Source of the DNA: an uncultured Clostridia bacterium
GTDB lineage: Bacteria > Bacillota > Clostridia > Oscillospirales > Ruminococcaceae
Direction: 5' to 3'
NCBI GenBank assembly: GCA_945933905.1
Contig: CAMEQX010000048.1
Span: 1 to 8,239 of the forward strand
DNA length: 8,239 nt
Made by a program: the position numbers and the translations under genes. Numbering within the stretch: position 1 is the first letter of the stretch; each line of letters starts with the position of its first letter. Shown one piece after another: positions 1-5,405 of the stretch. Under the pieces are notes generated by a model. It made no database searches, was not told the origin of the DNA, and saw only the letters and a program-made list of their open reading frames with translations.

Positions 1-572
1 CGGTTTTCGATATCCTCAAGCCGCGACAAAATTATCGGCGTAATACCCGCGCCGCGAAGGTTTTCAAGGCTCTCCTCGGAAGCGGCAAACGCTCCCGCGT
101 ACACGCGGCAATCCCGCGCAAGACAGCCGCCAAGCGCTTTTATCAGGTTGATTGCCGTGCTGCCCGTGGTGAACTCGTCATCGACAAGAACAACCTGCTC
201 CGCGCGCCGAAAAACCTCCTCGTCCCGAACGCACAAGGCGTGGTGACTTGCGTGGCTGTGCGCTTCCTCAAAGTTTACGGAATTCGCCCAATCGGGCAGA
301 TTTTCGCGGGTTGTGGTGACGTAAAAGCAGTCGCGGAAAAATCCCGCCGCAACCGCGCCGATTGCCACGGCGGTTTCCGCAAAGCCTATCACAACAGTCG
401 GCTTGTCTGCTCGTCCGTCCGCGGAAAGCCGCTCGCCGAGCTGTTCCATAAGCTCAAGCGCGCTTTCGGGAGAAGACGGAAAATGCTTCGCCTGTCGCGT
501 GTTCAAGATGATAAAATCCCGCTTTGGATTGTTCTCGCGTTTTGCAAAAAATAAATGTGAAGTATCGTTCAT
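1..572 (-). CDS. PRTase_2-type phosphoribosyltransferase (3' end outside window)
   Basis: The minus strand is open from the ATG at 572 to the window edge (190 codons, no stop), so the C-terminus is missing. The key motif is VVLVDDEFTTGST at residues 127-139, a type I phosphoribosyltransferase PRPP-binding loop (two acidic residues followed by TTGST). Other visible blocks are GFAETA (63-68), TTTRE (86-90) and FEEAHSHAS (101-109). Together these match the orotate-PRTase-like PRTase_2 family, which is often followed by a TRSP domain. In known genomes that family sits in Ter (tellurite/stress response) operons thought to make a nucleoside-like metabolite; this role is family knowledge, not shown here. 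The expected cytosolic reaction is ribosyl-phosphate transfer from PRPP to an unknown base. The start is the first ATG, with AGAGGG 12 nt upstream, a slightly long spacing. It has its own promoter at 631-659. The family call is good; substrate and pathway are open. Confidence 0.82.
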   Translation of the reverse strand, partial: MNDTSHLFFAKRENNPKRDFIILNTRQAKHFPSSPESALELMEQLGERLSADGRADKPTVVIGFAETAVAIGAVAAGFFRDCFYVTTTRENLPDWANSVNFEEAHSHASHHALCVRDEEVFRRAEQVVLVDDEFTTGSTAINLIKALGGCLARDCRVYAGAFAASEESLENLRGAGITPIILSRLEDIEN

Positions 573-630
573 TCTATCTGAATTCCCTCTGTAAAGGACG
601 AAAACGCCCGTTTCCCTTTTGCTTTAGTTT

Positions 631-659
631 ATTATATCACAAACGGAAAAGCCTGTCAA
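631..659 (-). promoter_or_regulatory. Promoter of the PRTase_2 gene
   Basis: On the minus strand, TTGACA (659-654) and TATAAT (636-631) are separated by exactly 17 nt. A TG one base before the -10 makes it an extended -10. Both hexamers are perfect consensus for the housekeeping sigma factor. Transcription would start near 624, giving a leader of about 50 nt. It lies just downstream of the HPt terminator hairpin, so the PRTase gene should be transcribed independently of the HPt gene. Confidence 0.85.
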
Positions 660-667
660 TACAAGAA

Positions 668-696
668 AAATCTCCCGAAAAGCGCTCGAGAGATTT
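668..696 (-). terminator. Intrinsic terminator after the HPt gene
   Basis: An inverted repeat of 11 bp with one mismatch (arms 668-678 and 686-696, loop of 7 nt) follows the HPt stop codon by about 20 nt. Read on the minus strand, the hairpin is followed by a T-rich tail. It separates the HPt transcript from the PRTase promoter. Confidence 0.6.
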
Positions 697-715
697 CGCT
701 GTTATTCGACAAAAC

Positions 716-1084
716 TTAGTTTTCCTCGTCAAGAAAAGCGCGGATTGCGCCCACGGTGAGCTCATAGTCGCTTTCAACCTCGTCAAGCAAAGCTGCGGCA
801 CCCTCGGGGATTTTTGCGGCTTCGGAGCGAAGAAGCTCGGTGAGTTTTGACGCGGAGAGAAGAAGTCGGCTCAGGCTGAGGTTTCCGCAAACGCCCTTGA
901 GCGTGTGCGCCGCGCGGAAAGCTCGCTCGCGGTCGCCCTCGGCAAAAGCGGCTTTTAAGTCGGGAAAACTGCCGTCGTTCAAAAATTTCGCGATGAATTT
1001 CTTTATCAGCGTTTCGCTCGGAAGTCTCTTTCTAACCTCGTCAAAATCCCCGCCAAACCGCTGATAACACTCTTGAATTGTCAT
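716..1084 (-). CDS. Free-standing HPt (histidine phosphotransfer) domain protein
   Basis: A 122-residue soluble protein that is essentially one HPt domain. The signature AHTLKGVCGNL (residues 59-69) carries the predicted phospho-accepting histidine H60, followed by the conserved L-K-G. The remainder is helical, as expected for the four-helix HPt bundle. Such proteins carry phosphoryl groups between receiver domains in multistep phosphorelays. No histidine kinase or receiver gene is visible in this window, so its partners must be encoded elsewhere. I place the start at the ATG at 1084, with GGGGA 6 nt upstream. An in-frame TTG at 1114 would add ten residues, but it lies only a few bases after the predicted transcription start. 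The gene has its own promoter and terminator. Its neighbour is a diguanylate cyclase with a nearly identical promoter, suggesting a shared signalling programme. Confidence 0.88.
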   Translation of the reverse strand: MTIQECYQRFGGDFDEVRKRLPSETLIKKFIAKFLNDGSFPDLKAAFAEGDRERAFRAAHTLKGVCGNLSLSRLLLSASKLTELLRSEAAKIPEGAAALLDEVESDYELTVGAIRAFLDEEN

Positions 1085-1125
1085 AACCCTTCCCCGTTTC
1101 CCTTGAATTTGCAATAACTTTTTTT

Positions 1126-1154
1126 ATTATAGCACACAATTATTGAAAATGCAA
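1126..1154 (-). promoter_or_regulatory. Promoter of the HPt gene
   Basis: On the minus strand, TTGCAT (1154-1149), a 17-nt spacer and TATAAT (1131-1126), with an extended TGC before the -10. The start site would be near 1119, leaving a leader of about 35 nt. The -10 context GTGCTATAAT is identical over ten bases to that of the GGDEF gene promoter. Confidence 0.75.
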
Positions 1155-1166
1155 TACAAAATGCAA
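1146..1166. repeat. Direct repeat of AAAATGCAA over the HPt -35 box
   Basis: AAAATGCAA occurs at 1146-1154 and again at 1158-1166, a 12-bp period. The first copy includes the -35 hexamer of the HPt promoter. It could be a regulator site, but the DNA is AT-rich and chance is possible. Confidence 0.35.
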
Positions 1167-1172
1167 ATTAAA

Positions 1173-1203
1173 TTAAAAACAGGCTGAATTCTCCTGTTTT
1201 TAA
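1173..1203 (-). terminator. Intrinsic terminator after the GGDEF gene
   Basis: A perfect 11-bp inverted repeat (arms 1173-1183 and 1193-1203, loop of 9 nt) lies a few bases after the GGDEF stop codon. The outer stem is A/T and the inner stem GC-containing (ACAGG/CCTGT). On the minus strand the downstream arm ends in a run of T and continues T-rich. Because of the A/T symmetry it could work weakly in both directions. Confidence 0.7.
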
Positions 1204-1208
1204 TCTAT

Positions 1209-2345
1209 TCAGCGGTCGAGCTTTCTTTGCCTTTTCATTTCATACATTCTGCTGTCCATATTTTTAAGGAAATCATCGGAGCTTTTGTCGGCGGTGACGG
1301 AGGCAATTCCATAGGAGAATTGCAGCTTGTATTTGTTTTCGCCCGAGGAATTCACGGCGTCAAGCTCCTCTAAAATCTTCGCGACGGCGTTTTCCACGGC
1401 ATTTTCGAAGCGCTCCGAAATAAGCACGAATTCATCGCCGCCAAAGCGCACCACAAAGCCGATTTCCCTCATATATTTCCGCAAAATCGAGCTAAATTTC
1501 ACAAGCGCTTCATCGCCGACATCGTGACCGAAGCTGTCGTTTATGGGCTTGAAATCGTCCATATCAATCAGCGCGCCGGTTATCAAGGCGGATTTGTTCT
1601 TGGAATTGAAGAAGGCGCGGATATAATCGTTGTAATAGCGCCTGTTGTAAACGCCGCAAAGCTGGTCGATATATGCGGACTCGCTTTGAGTGCTGATGTA
1701 AACTCCCGTCAGACCTATCGCTATTCCGATGTAAATAAGCGAAATCCCGTAAAAGAACGCCTGTACCGTTACCGAAATCACAATCGGCGTCACGAAATAA
1801 ACCACGGGGAATATCATATATTTTCCCTTGCTTCGACGGTGAATATAAACCTTGATTGTTCCGTAAATAAGATAAAGGAAAATAAGCGCCGTGGGAAGAA
1901 GGAAATTAAACCCGTTTCTCTCGTAATGATTTTCCTCGGTAATCGTGAAAAGGAAGCTGCTTATCGGCGTGAGCGCAACCAAAACCGCGCAAACCGCAAG
2001 CGGTATTCCCGAATAAATCGCCTGCTTTTTCAGTCGGGATTTGCTTCCGTTTAGCTTATATTCCGTGAAAAGCGGCCACAAATATGCAATCGTGACGTTC
2101 AGGATGTAATACAAAATGTTTCCTATGTAATTGAGCTCCCGCGCAAAAGGAAAGCTTTGTCCGTCAATCGCGAAAACAACAGTATCCCAAATGCACTGGA
2201 ACATCGTCAAATATATCATCGCAGACAAAAGCCTTGCGTCAAAAAGCGAGCTTTTCTTCACCTGACTGTGTATGTGAAGCTTCAGCAGCAGCATAAGCAA
2301 AAACGCCGAGCCGTTCGCCGTAAATATCTGAGAAAACTGAACCAT
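1209..2345 (-). CDS. Membrane-bound GGDEF diguanylate cyclase
   Basis: A 378-residue protein. The N-terminal half has about seven hydrophobic segments (roughly 9-26, 38-60, 70-92, 108-133, 146-168, 176-197, 199-218), and the cytoplasmic C-terminal GGDEF domain spans about 221-378. The domain starts with DQLCGVYNRR (227-236), then the metal/nucleotide block around IDMDDFKPIND (260-270) and GHDVGDEAL (273-281). The active-site loop is an intact GGDEF at 302-306, so it should make cyclic di-GMP from two GTP. The inhibitory I-site RxxD upstream of the loop reads R293-E-I-G296, so the acidic residue is missing and product inhibition may be weak. The seven-helix part probably senses an unknown signal; I cannot name it. 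The start is the ATG at 2345, with GAGG 7 nt upstream. No EAL or HD-GYP phosphodiesterase gene is visible in the window. Confidence 0.93.
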   Translation of the reverse strand: MVQFSQIFTANGSAFLLMLLLKLHIHSQVKKSSLFDARLLSAMIYLTMFQCIWDTVVFAIDGQSFPFARELNYIGNILYYILNVTIAYLWPLFTEYKLNGSKSRLKKQAIYSGIPLAVCAVLVALTPISSFLFTITEENHYERNGFNFLLPTALIFLYLIYGTIKVYIHRRSKGKYMIFPVVYFVTPIVISVTVQAFFYGISLIYIGIAIGLTGVYISTQSESAYIDQLCGVYNRRYYNDYIRAFFNSKNKSALITGALIDMDDFKPINDSFGHDVGDEALVKFSSILRKYMREIGFVVRFGGDEFVLISERFENAVENAVAKILEELDAVNSSGENKYKLQFSYGIASVTADKSSDDFLKNMDSRMYEMKRQRKLDR

Positions 2346-2374
2346 CTTCCGTCCTCTTCCAAATCTTTTTTCAT

Positions 2375-2403
2375 ATTATAGCACTTTTCGGAGTTTTTTG
2401 CAA
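2375..2403 (-). promoter_or_regulatory. Promoter of the GGDEF gene
   Basis: On the minus strand, TTGCAA (2403-2398), a 17-nt spacer and TATAAT (2380-2375), with an extended TGC. Transcription should start near 2368, giving a short leader of about 23 nt. It closely resembles the HPt promoter. Confidence 0.75.
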
Positions 2404-2490
2404 TATTTTTCATCTCAAAATTCAAATTTCACTTTTTTCACCCGAAAAGCAAGCAGAGTTTTTGCTCACTTTGTTGCTTAAAGTAATTTG

Positions 2491-2506
2491 AAGGAAAATT
2501 TTCCTT
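2491..2506. promoter_or_regulatory. Perfect 16-bp palindrome, candidate operator
   Basis: AAGGAAAATTTTCCTT is perfectly self-complementary and overlaps the first two bases of the P1 -35 box of the ABC operon. That position suits a dimeric repressor competing with RNA polymerase. The regulator is not encoded in the window, so function is inferred from symmetry and position only. Confidence 0.5.
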
Positions 2507-2533
2507 GACACGAGGAAGGTTTTGTGCAATAAT
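2505..2533 (+). promoter_or_regulatory. Promoter P1 of the ABC transporter operon
   Basis: TTGACA (2505-2510), a 17-nt spacer and AATAAT (2528-2533), with an extended TGC before the -10. The -35 is perfect and the -10 has one mismatch. It would give a leader of about 125 nt before the ATPase start. Confidence 0.65.
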
Positions 2534-2564
2534 AAAAAACCCGAATATCGCGCGTTTTTTGAAA

Positions 2565-2598
2565 CTTATCGGGAAATTTAACATCTTATCGGGGAAAT
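2565..2598. repeat. Direct repeat CTTATCGGG with a 20-bp period upstream of P2
   Basis: CTTATCGGG occurs at 2565-2573 and 2585-2593. Both copies continue into GAAAT-like sequence, the second with one extra G. The 20-bp period is about two helical turns, and the second copy ends three bases before the P2 -35 box. This geometry fits tandem binding of an activator, or of a repressor of P1 transcripts. Function is inferred. Confidence 0.5.
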
Positions 2599-2600
2599 AC

Positions 2601-2629
2601 TTGAAAAAACGCAGAAGATTTTGTATAAT
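2601..2629 (+). promoter_or_regulatory. Promoter P2 of the ABC transporter operon
   Basis: TTGAAA (2601-2606), a 17-nt spacer and a perfect TATAAT (2624-2629). Transcription would begin near 2636, about 30 nt before the ATPase start codon. With P1 it forms a tandem pair whose elements lie 96 bp apart. Confidence 0.7.
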
Positions 2630-2666
2630 GAAATCGGTCACGAAGAATGGGAATGCGAGGTAATTT

Positions 2667-3668
2667 ATGTCAAACATTATTGAAATCAAGAACATTACAA
2701 AGGAATTTAAAGTGTTAAATCGCCGCGAGGGGTTGAAGGGAAGCCTGAAAGACCTGTTTTCGCGGGATTACAAAATCGTCCGCGCGGTCGATAACATAAG
2801 TATGAATATCACGCAGGGAGAAATTGTCGGATATCTCGGGCCGAACGGTGCGGGAAAATCCACGACAATCAAGATGATGACGGGTATTCTTGAGCCGACT
2901 TCGGGTGAAATTCTCGTTGACGGCTGCATACCGTACAAAAACAGAACCCGAAACGCGCAGAATATCGGCGTTGTTTTCGGGCAGAGAACGCAGCTCTGGT
3001 GGGCGCTCCCGCTGGTCGAGTCGTTCAAAATCCTGAAAGATATCTATGGCGTGACCGATAAGGATTATAAGGATATGCTGGAGCTGTATCAGTCGCTTGT
3101 CGATATCGAGCCGCTTCTGCACAAGCCCGTGCGCCAAATGTCCCTCGGACAGCGCACTCTGAGCGATATTCTCGCGGCGTTTTTACATAACCCGAAAATC
3201 GTCTTTCTCGATGAGCCGACAATCGGTCTTGACGTGTCGATGAAGGCGAAAATCCGCACGCTTATTCACGCGCTCAACAAGGAGAAAAACACAACCGTTA
3301 TCCTCACCACGCACGATATGGGCGACGTGGACGCGCTTTGCCGCAGAATTGTCATCATCGATAAGGGAAAGATGCTCTATGACAACGATATCGAGCATCT
3401 CAAGGGCTTCTTCGGCTATTACAGAACGCTTAAAATCCGCGTTTCCGGAAGCCTTTCGGAAACCGCCGAGAAAATCGCAGCCGAGTTCCCCGAATTCAGC
3501 GTAAGCGCCAACGACGAGTGGATTTCCGTGCTTGTTGACGAGGCGAAATCAACGGTTATGGACGTGCTTTCGCAGCTTCAAAAAACCTACAAAATCCGCG
3601 ATATGCAGCTTGAGGAAATCTCCACGGAGGAGGTTATCAAGAAAATCTACGAGGAGGGCGTCAAGTGA
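2667..3668 (+). CDS. ABC transporter ATP-binding protein (COG4586 type)
   Basis: A 333-residue cytoplasmic ATPase that powers the two permeases encoded just downstream. All nucleotide-binding motifs are present: Walker A GPNGAGKST (58-66), Q-loop Q106 in VFGQRTQLWW, signature MSLGQR (158-163), Walker B IVFLDEPT (178-185) and H-loop H216. The signature reads SLGQR instead of LSGGQ. That variant, the long N-terminal insertion before Walker A (about residues 16-38) and the QLWW stretch after the Q-loop are typical of the COG4586 branch of ABC-2 systems. Databases sometimes label these viologen-exporter-like, but the real substrate is usually unknown. Residues from about 250 to the end form an accessory C-terminal domain. 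The ATG has GAGG 6 nt upstream. The stop codon overlaps the GTG start of the first permease, indicating translational coupling. Confidence 0.93.
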   Translation: MSNIIEIKNITKEFKVLNRREGLKGSLKDLFSRDYKIVRAVDNISMNITQGEIVGYLGPNGAGKSTTIKMMTGILEPTSGEILVDGCIPYKNRTRNAQNIGVVFGQRTQLWWALPLVESFKILKDIYGVTDKDYKDMLELYQSLVDIEPLLHKPVRQMSLGQRTLSDILAAFLHNPKIVFLDEPTIGLDVSMKAKIRTLIHALNKEKNTTVILTTHDMGDVDALCRRIVIIDKGKMLYDNDIEHLKGFFGYYRTLKIRVSGSLSETAEKIAAEFPEFSVSANDEWISVLVDEAKSTVMDVLSQLQKTYKIRDMQLEEISTEEVIKKIYEEGVK

Positions 3669-4468
3669 ATATAAAAAGATGTTTTACGCTCACACGCGCG
3701 GGAATCATCGAGAGCCTTCAATTCCGTCTGAGCACGCTTGTCGTGGTCGCGGGGAATCTGCTGTATCTCGTGGTTATCTACCACTTGTGGCAGGCGATTT
3801 TCGCGTCCGTTGACACGGATGTGGTGAACGGAATGACGTTCTCCGACACACTGATTTATCTGGTGCTGGCAACCGCGCTGTTCAATTTTATGGAAATGTA
3901 CGTTGTATGGGAAATCGGGCGCCGCGTGCAGTCGGGAGAAATTGCGCTTGACCTTCTAAAGCCGATGAAATACAGAAGCTTCCTGTTCTGGTCGTACTCG
4001 GGAACCGCCGTCACGCAGTTTTTCTTCACGTTTTTGCCGACCTTTATTGTCGTGACAATCGTCACAAACGGCGCAATTCCGCTCGGCTGGAATTTGCTGT
4101 ATTTTGTGATTTCCGTTGTTTTCGCGGTGTCGATAAATTACAGCATAGATTTTATCACGGGAACAATCTGCCTTTACACCGAGTCAATCTGGGGAATAAA
4201 TATGATGAAGCCGGTTATCGTTTTGCTGCTTTCGGGCGCGACAATCCCGATTGCGTTCTTCCCCGAGCCGTTCAAAACTATCGTACAATATCTGCCGTTT
4301 CAGTCGATTTACAACGCGCCGCTGTCGGTTCTCCTCGACGGAAACCCCGAGCCCGCAAAGCTCCTCACAACGCTTGGAATTCAGCTTTTCTGGTGCGTTT
4401 TAATGAACATCGTGAGCAGAGTATTTTGGAAAATCTCGCTCAGGCAGATTACCGTGAACGGAGGCTGA
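3665..4468 (+). CDS. ABC-2 family transporter permease, first subunit (COG4587/COG3694 type)
   Basis: A 267-residue integral membrane protein with about six hydrophobic segments (roughly 22-46, 60-82, 108-134, 143-170, 180-200, 234-256). The cytoplasmic motif VQSGEIALDLLKP (88-100) is characteristic of this ABC-2 permease family and probably contacts the ATPase. A second family hallmark is LLLSGATIPIAFFPEP (187-202) followed by LPFQSIYNAP (210-219). It starts with GTG at 3665, overlapping the ATPase stop in a GTGA arrangement, with GAGGAGGG about 6 nt upstream. It should pair with the second permease to form the membrane channel of an exporter. The substrate cannot be read from the sequence. 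Confidence 0.9.
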   Translation: MNIKRCFTLTRAGIIESLQFRLSTLVVVAGNLLYLVVIYHLWQAIFASVDTDVVNGMTFSDTLIYLVLATALFNFMEMYVVWEIGRRVQSGEIALDLLKPMKYRSFLFWSYSGTAVTQFFFTFLPTFIVVTIVTNGAIPLGWNLLYFVISVVFAVSINYSIDFITGTICLYTESIWGINMMKPVIVLLLSGATIPIAFFPEPFKTIVQYLPFQSIYNAPLSVLLDGNPEPAKLLTTLGIQLFWCVLMNIVSRVFWKISLRQITVNGG

Positions 4469-4471
4469 TTT

Positions 4472-5275
4472 ATGAAAAGAAAAAGTCTTGGTTTTTACTT
4501 CAGAATATATCGCAAAATTTTGGCTCAGGACCTCAAAAGCAAAATGAGCTATCGCGCGGATTTTATCATATCCACAATCGGTATGATTTTCACAAATGTC
4601 GCGGGATTTATAAGCTTTTGGATTTTGTTTCAGAATTTCCCTTCAATAAACGGCTGGGGCTATTATGAAATGCTGTTTTTGTACGGATTTTCGCTGATTG
4701 CGCTCACCCCCGTGCAGTGCTTTTTCGACAACAACTGGAACCTTCGTATGCGGGTGTATTCGGGCGATTTCATCAAATACTGCTTCCGCCCGATAAACCT
4801 GTTTTTCTACTTTCAGTCGGAGGTTTTCGATATCAAAGGAATAGGACAATTCCTGTTCGGACTGGGCACTCTGATTTACTCGTGGAATATGCTCGGGCTT
4901 GGTTTTTCGGCGCTTATGCTGCTGAAAATGATTGTCTTTCTGATTTCGGCTTCGCTGGTTATGATTGCACTTCAAAATGCCGCGGCGTCCGCTTGCTTTT
5001 GGATGCAAAACTCGTTCTTCGTGCTGGATTTCATCAACAAAATGAAGGACTACGCGAAATACCCCGTCACGATTTTCAGCTCGATTTTCCGCTTTATCTT
5101 CACGTTTGTTATCCCTATCGCGTTTATCGCGTATTATCCGAGCCTTGTTATACTGCGCCCCGATGAAGTTCCGCTTTTGTCGTGGCTGTCGCCGATTGTT
5201 GCGCTGGTGTTCTTCTTTTTGAGCTACAAGCTGTGGATGTTCGGAGCAATGAAGTACAACGGCACAGGAGCATAA
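4472..5275 (+). CDS. ABC-2 family transporter permease, second subunit (PF06182/COG3694 type)
   Basis: A second 267-residue membrane protein, equal in length to the first permease but clearly different in sequence. Hydrophobic segments lie at roughly 30-54, 64-84, 122-138, 142-170, 203-222 and 237-255. VYSGDFIKYCFRP (95-107) aligns with the VQSGEIALDLLKP motif of the partner, so the two are paralogues. The C-terminal pattern of a YPVTIF block (197-202), then FTFVIPIAFIAYYPS (210-224), is typical of ABC2_membrane_6 permeases. The ATG lies three bases after the previous stop, with GGAGG 7 nt upstream. It is the last gene of the operon, with a strong hairpin just after the stop. Probably one half of a heterodimeric exporter channel. 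Confidence 0.9.
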   Translation: MKRKSLGFYFRIYRKILAQDLKSKMSYRADFIISTIGMIFTNVAGFISFWILFQNFPSINGWGYYEMLFLYGFSLIALTPVQCFFDNNWNLRMRVYSGDFIKYCFRPINLFFYFQSEVFDIKGIGQFLFGLGTLIYSWNMLGLGFSALMLLKMIVFLISASLVMIALQNAAASACFWMQNSFFVLDFINKMKDYAKYPVTIFSSIFRFIFTFVIPIAFIAYYPSLVILRPDEVPLLSWLSPIVALVFFFLSYKLWMFGAMKYNGTGA

Positions 5276-5282
5276 TCAAAGT

Positions 5283-5321
5283 AAAATCCGCACTTACTTT
5301 TCAGTGAGTGCGGATTTTTTT
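5283..5321 (+). terminator. Strong intrinsic terminator of the ABC operon
   Basis: Arms at 5283-5298 and 5303-5318 form a 16-bp stem with a single G-U pair and a 4-nt loop. The core AAATCCGCACT/AGTGCGGATTT is perfect, and a run of seven T (5315-5321) follows. It lies 7 nt after the last permease and insulates the next promoter. Confidence 0.93.
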
Positions 5322-5331
5322 CGGAAAACAT

Positions 5332-5360
5332 TTGACAAGAGCGATAAATAATGCTATAAT
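5332..5360 (+). promoter_or_regulatory. Promoter of the dehydrogenase-acyl ligase operon
   Basis: TTGACA (5332-5337), a 17-nt spacer and TATAAT (5355-5360), with an extended TGC before the -10. Both boxes are perfect consensus, so strong constitutive expression is likely unless a regulator acts. Transcription would start near 5367, about 39 nt before the start codon. I see no clear operator around it. Confidence 0.9.
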
Positions 5361-5405
5361 GTAAACAAACAGTATGTGTAGTAAGATACAAAAGGAGTAA
5401 AAACA

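Noticed and set aside
240..554. A plus-strand open frame of 104 codons near the left edge
   Set aside because: It is the antisense shadow of the PRTase_2 gene, which is open to the window edge and carries the PRPP loop.
1085..1114. N-terminal extension of the HPt protein from a TTG at 1114
   Set aside because: The TTG lies only about five bases after the predicted transcription start, leaving no room for a ribosome binding site. The ATG at 1084 has a good one and the extra ten residues lie outside the HPt fold.
1524..2054. A 176-codon plus-strand open frame
   Set aside because: Antisense to the GGDEF gene, whose catalytic motifs are intact; no recognisable domain.
2447..2479. Inverted repeat AAGCAA...TTGCTT in the divergent intergenic region
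   Set aside because: Only 6 bp with a 21-nt gap in AT-rich DNA; easily expected by chance and too weak to be a terminator.
2534..2560. Hairpin with A6 and T6 flanks (10-bp stem with one mismatch, 7-nt loop), possible attenuator
   Set aside because: It begins before the predicted P1 start near 2540, so most of the 5' arm would not be transcribed. The stem is mostly A-T with a C-C mismatch, so a leader attenuator is unlikely.
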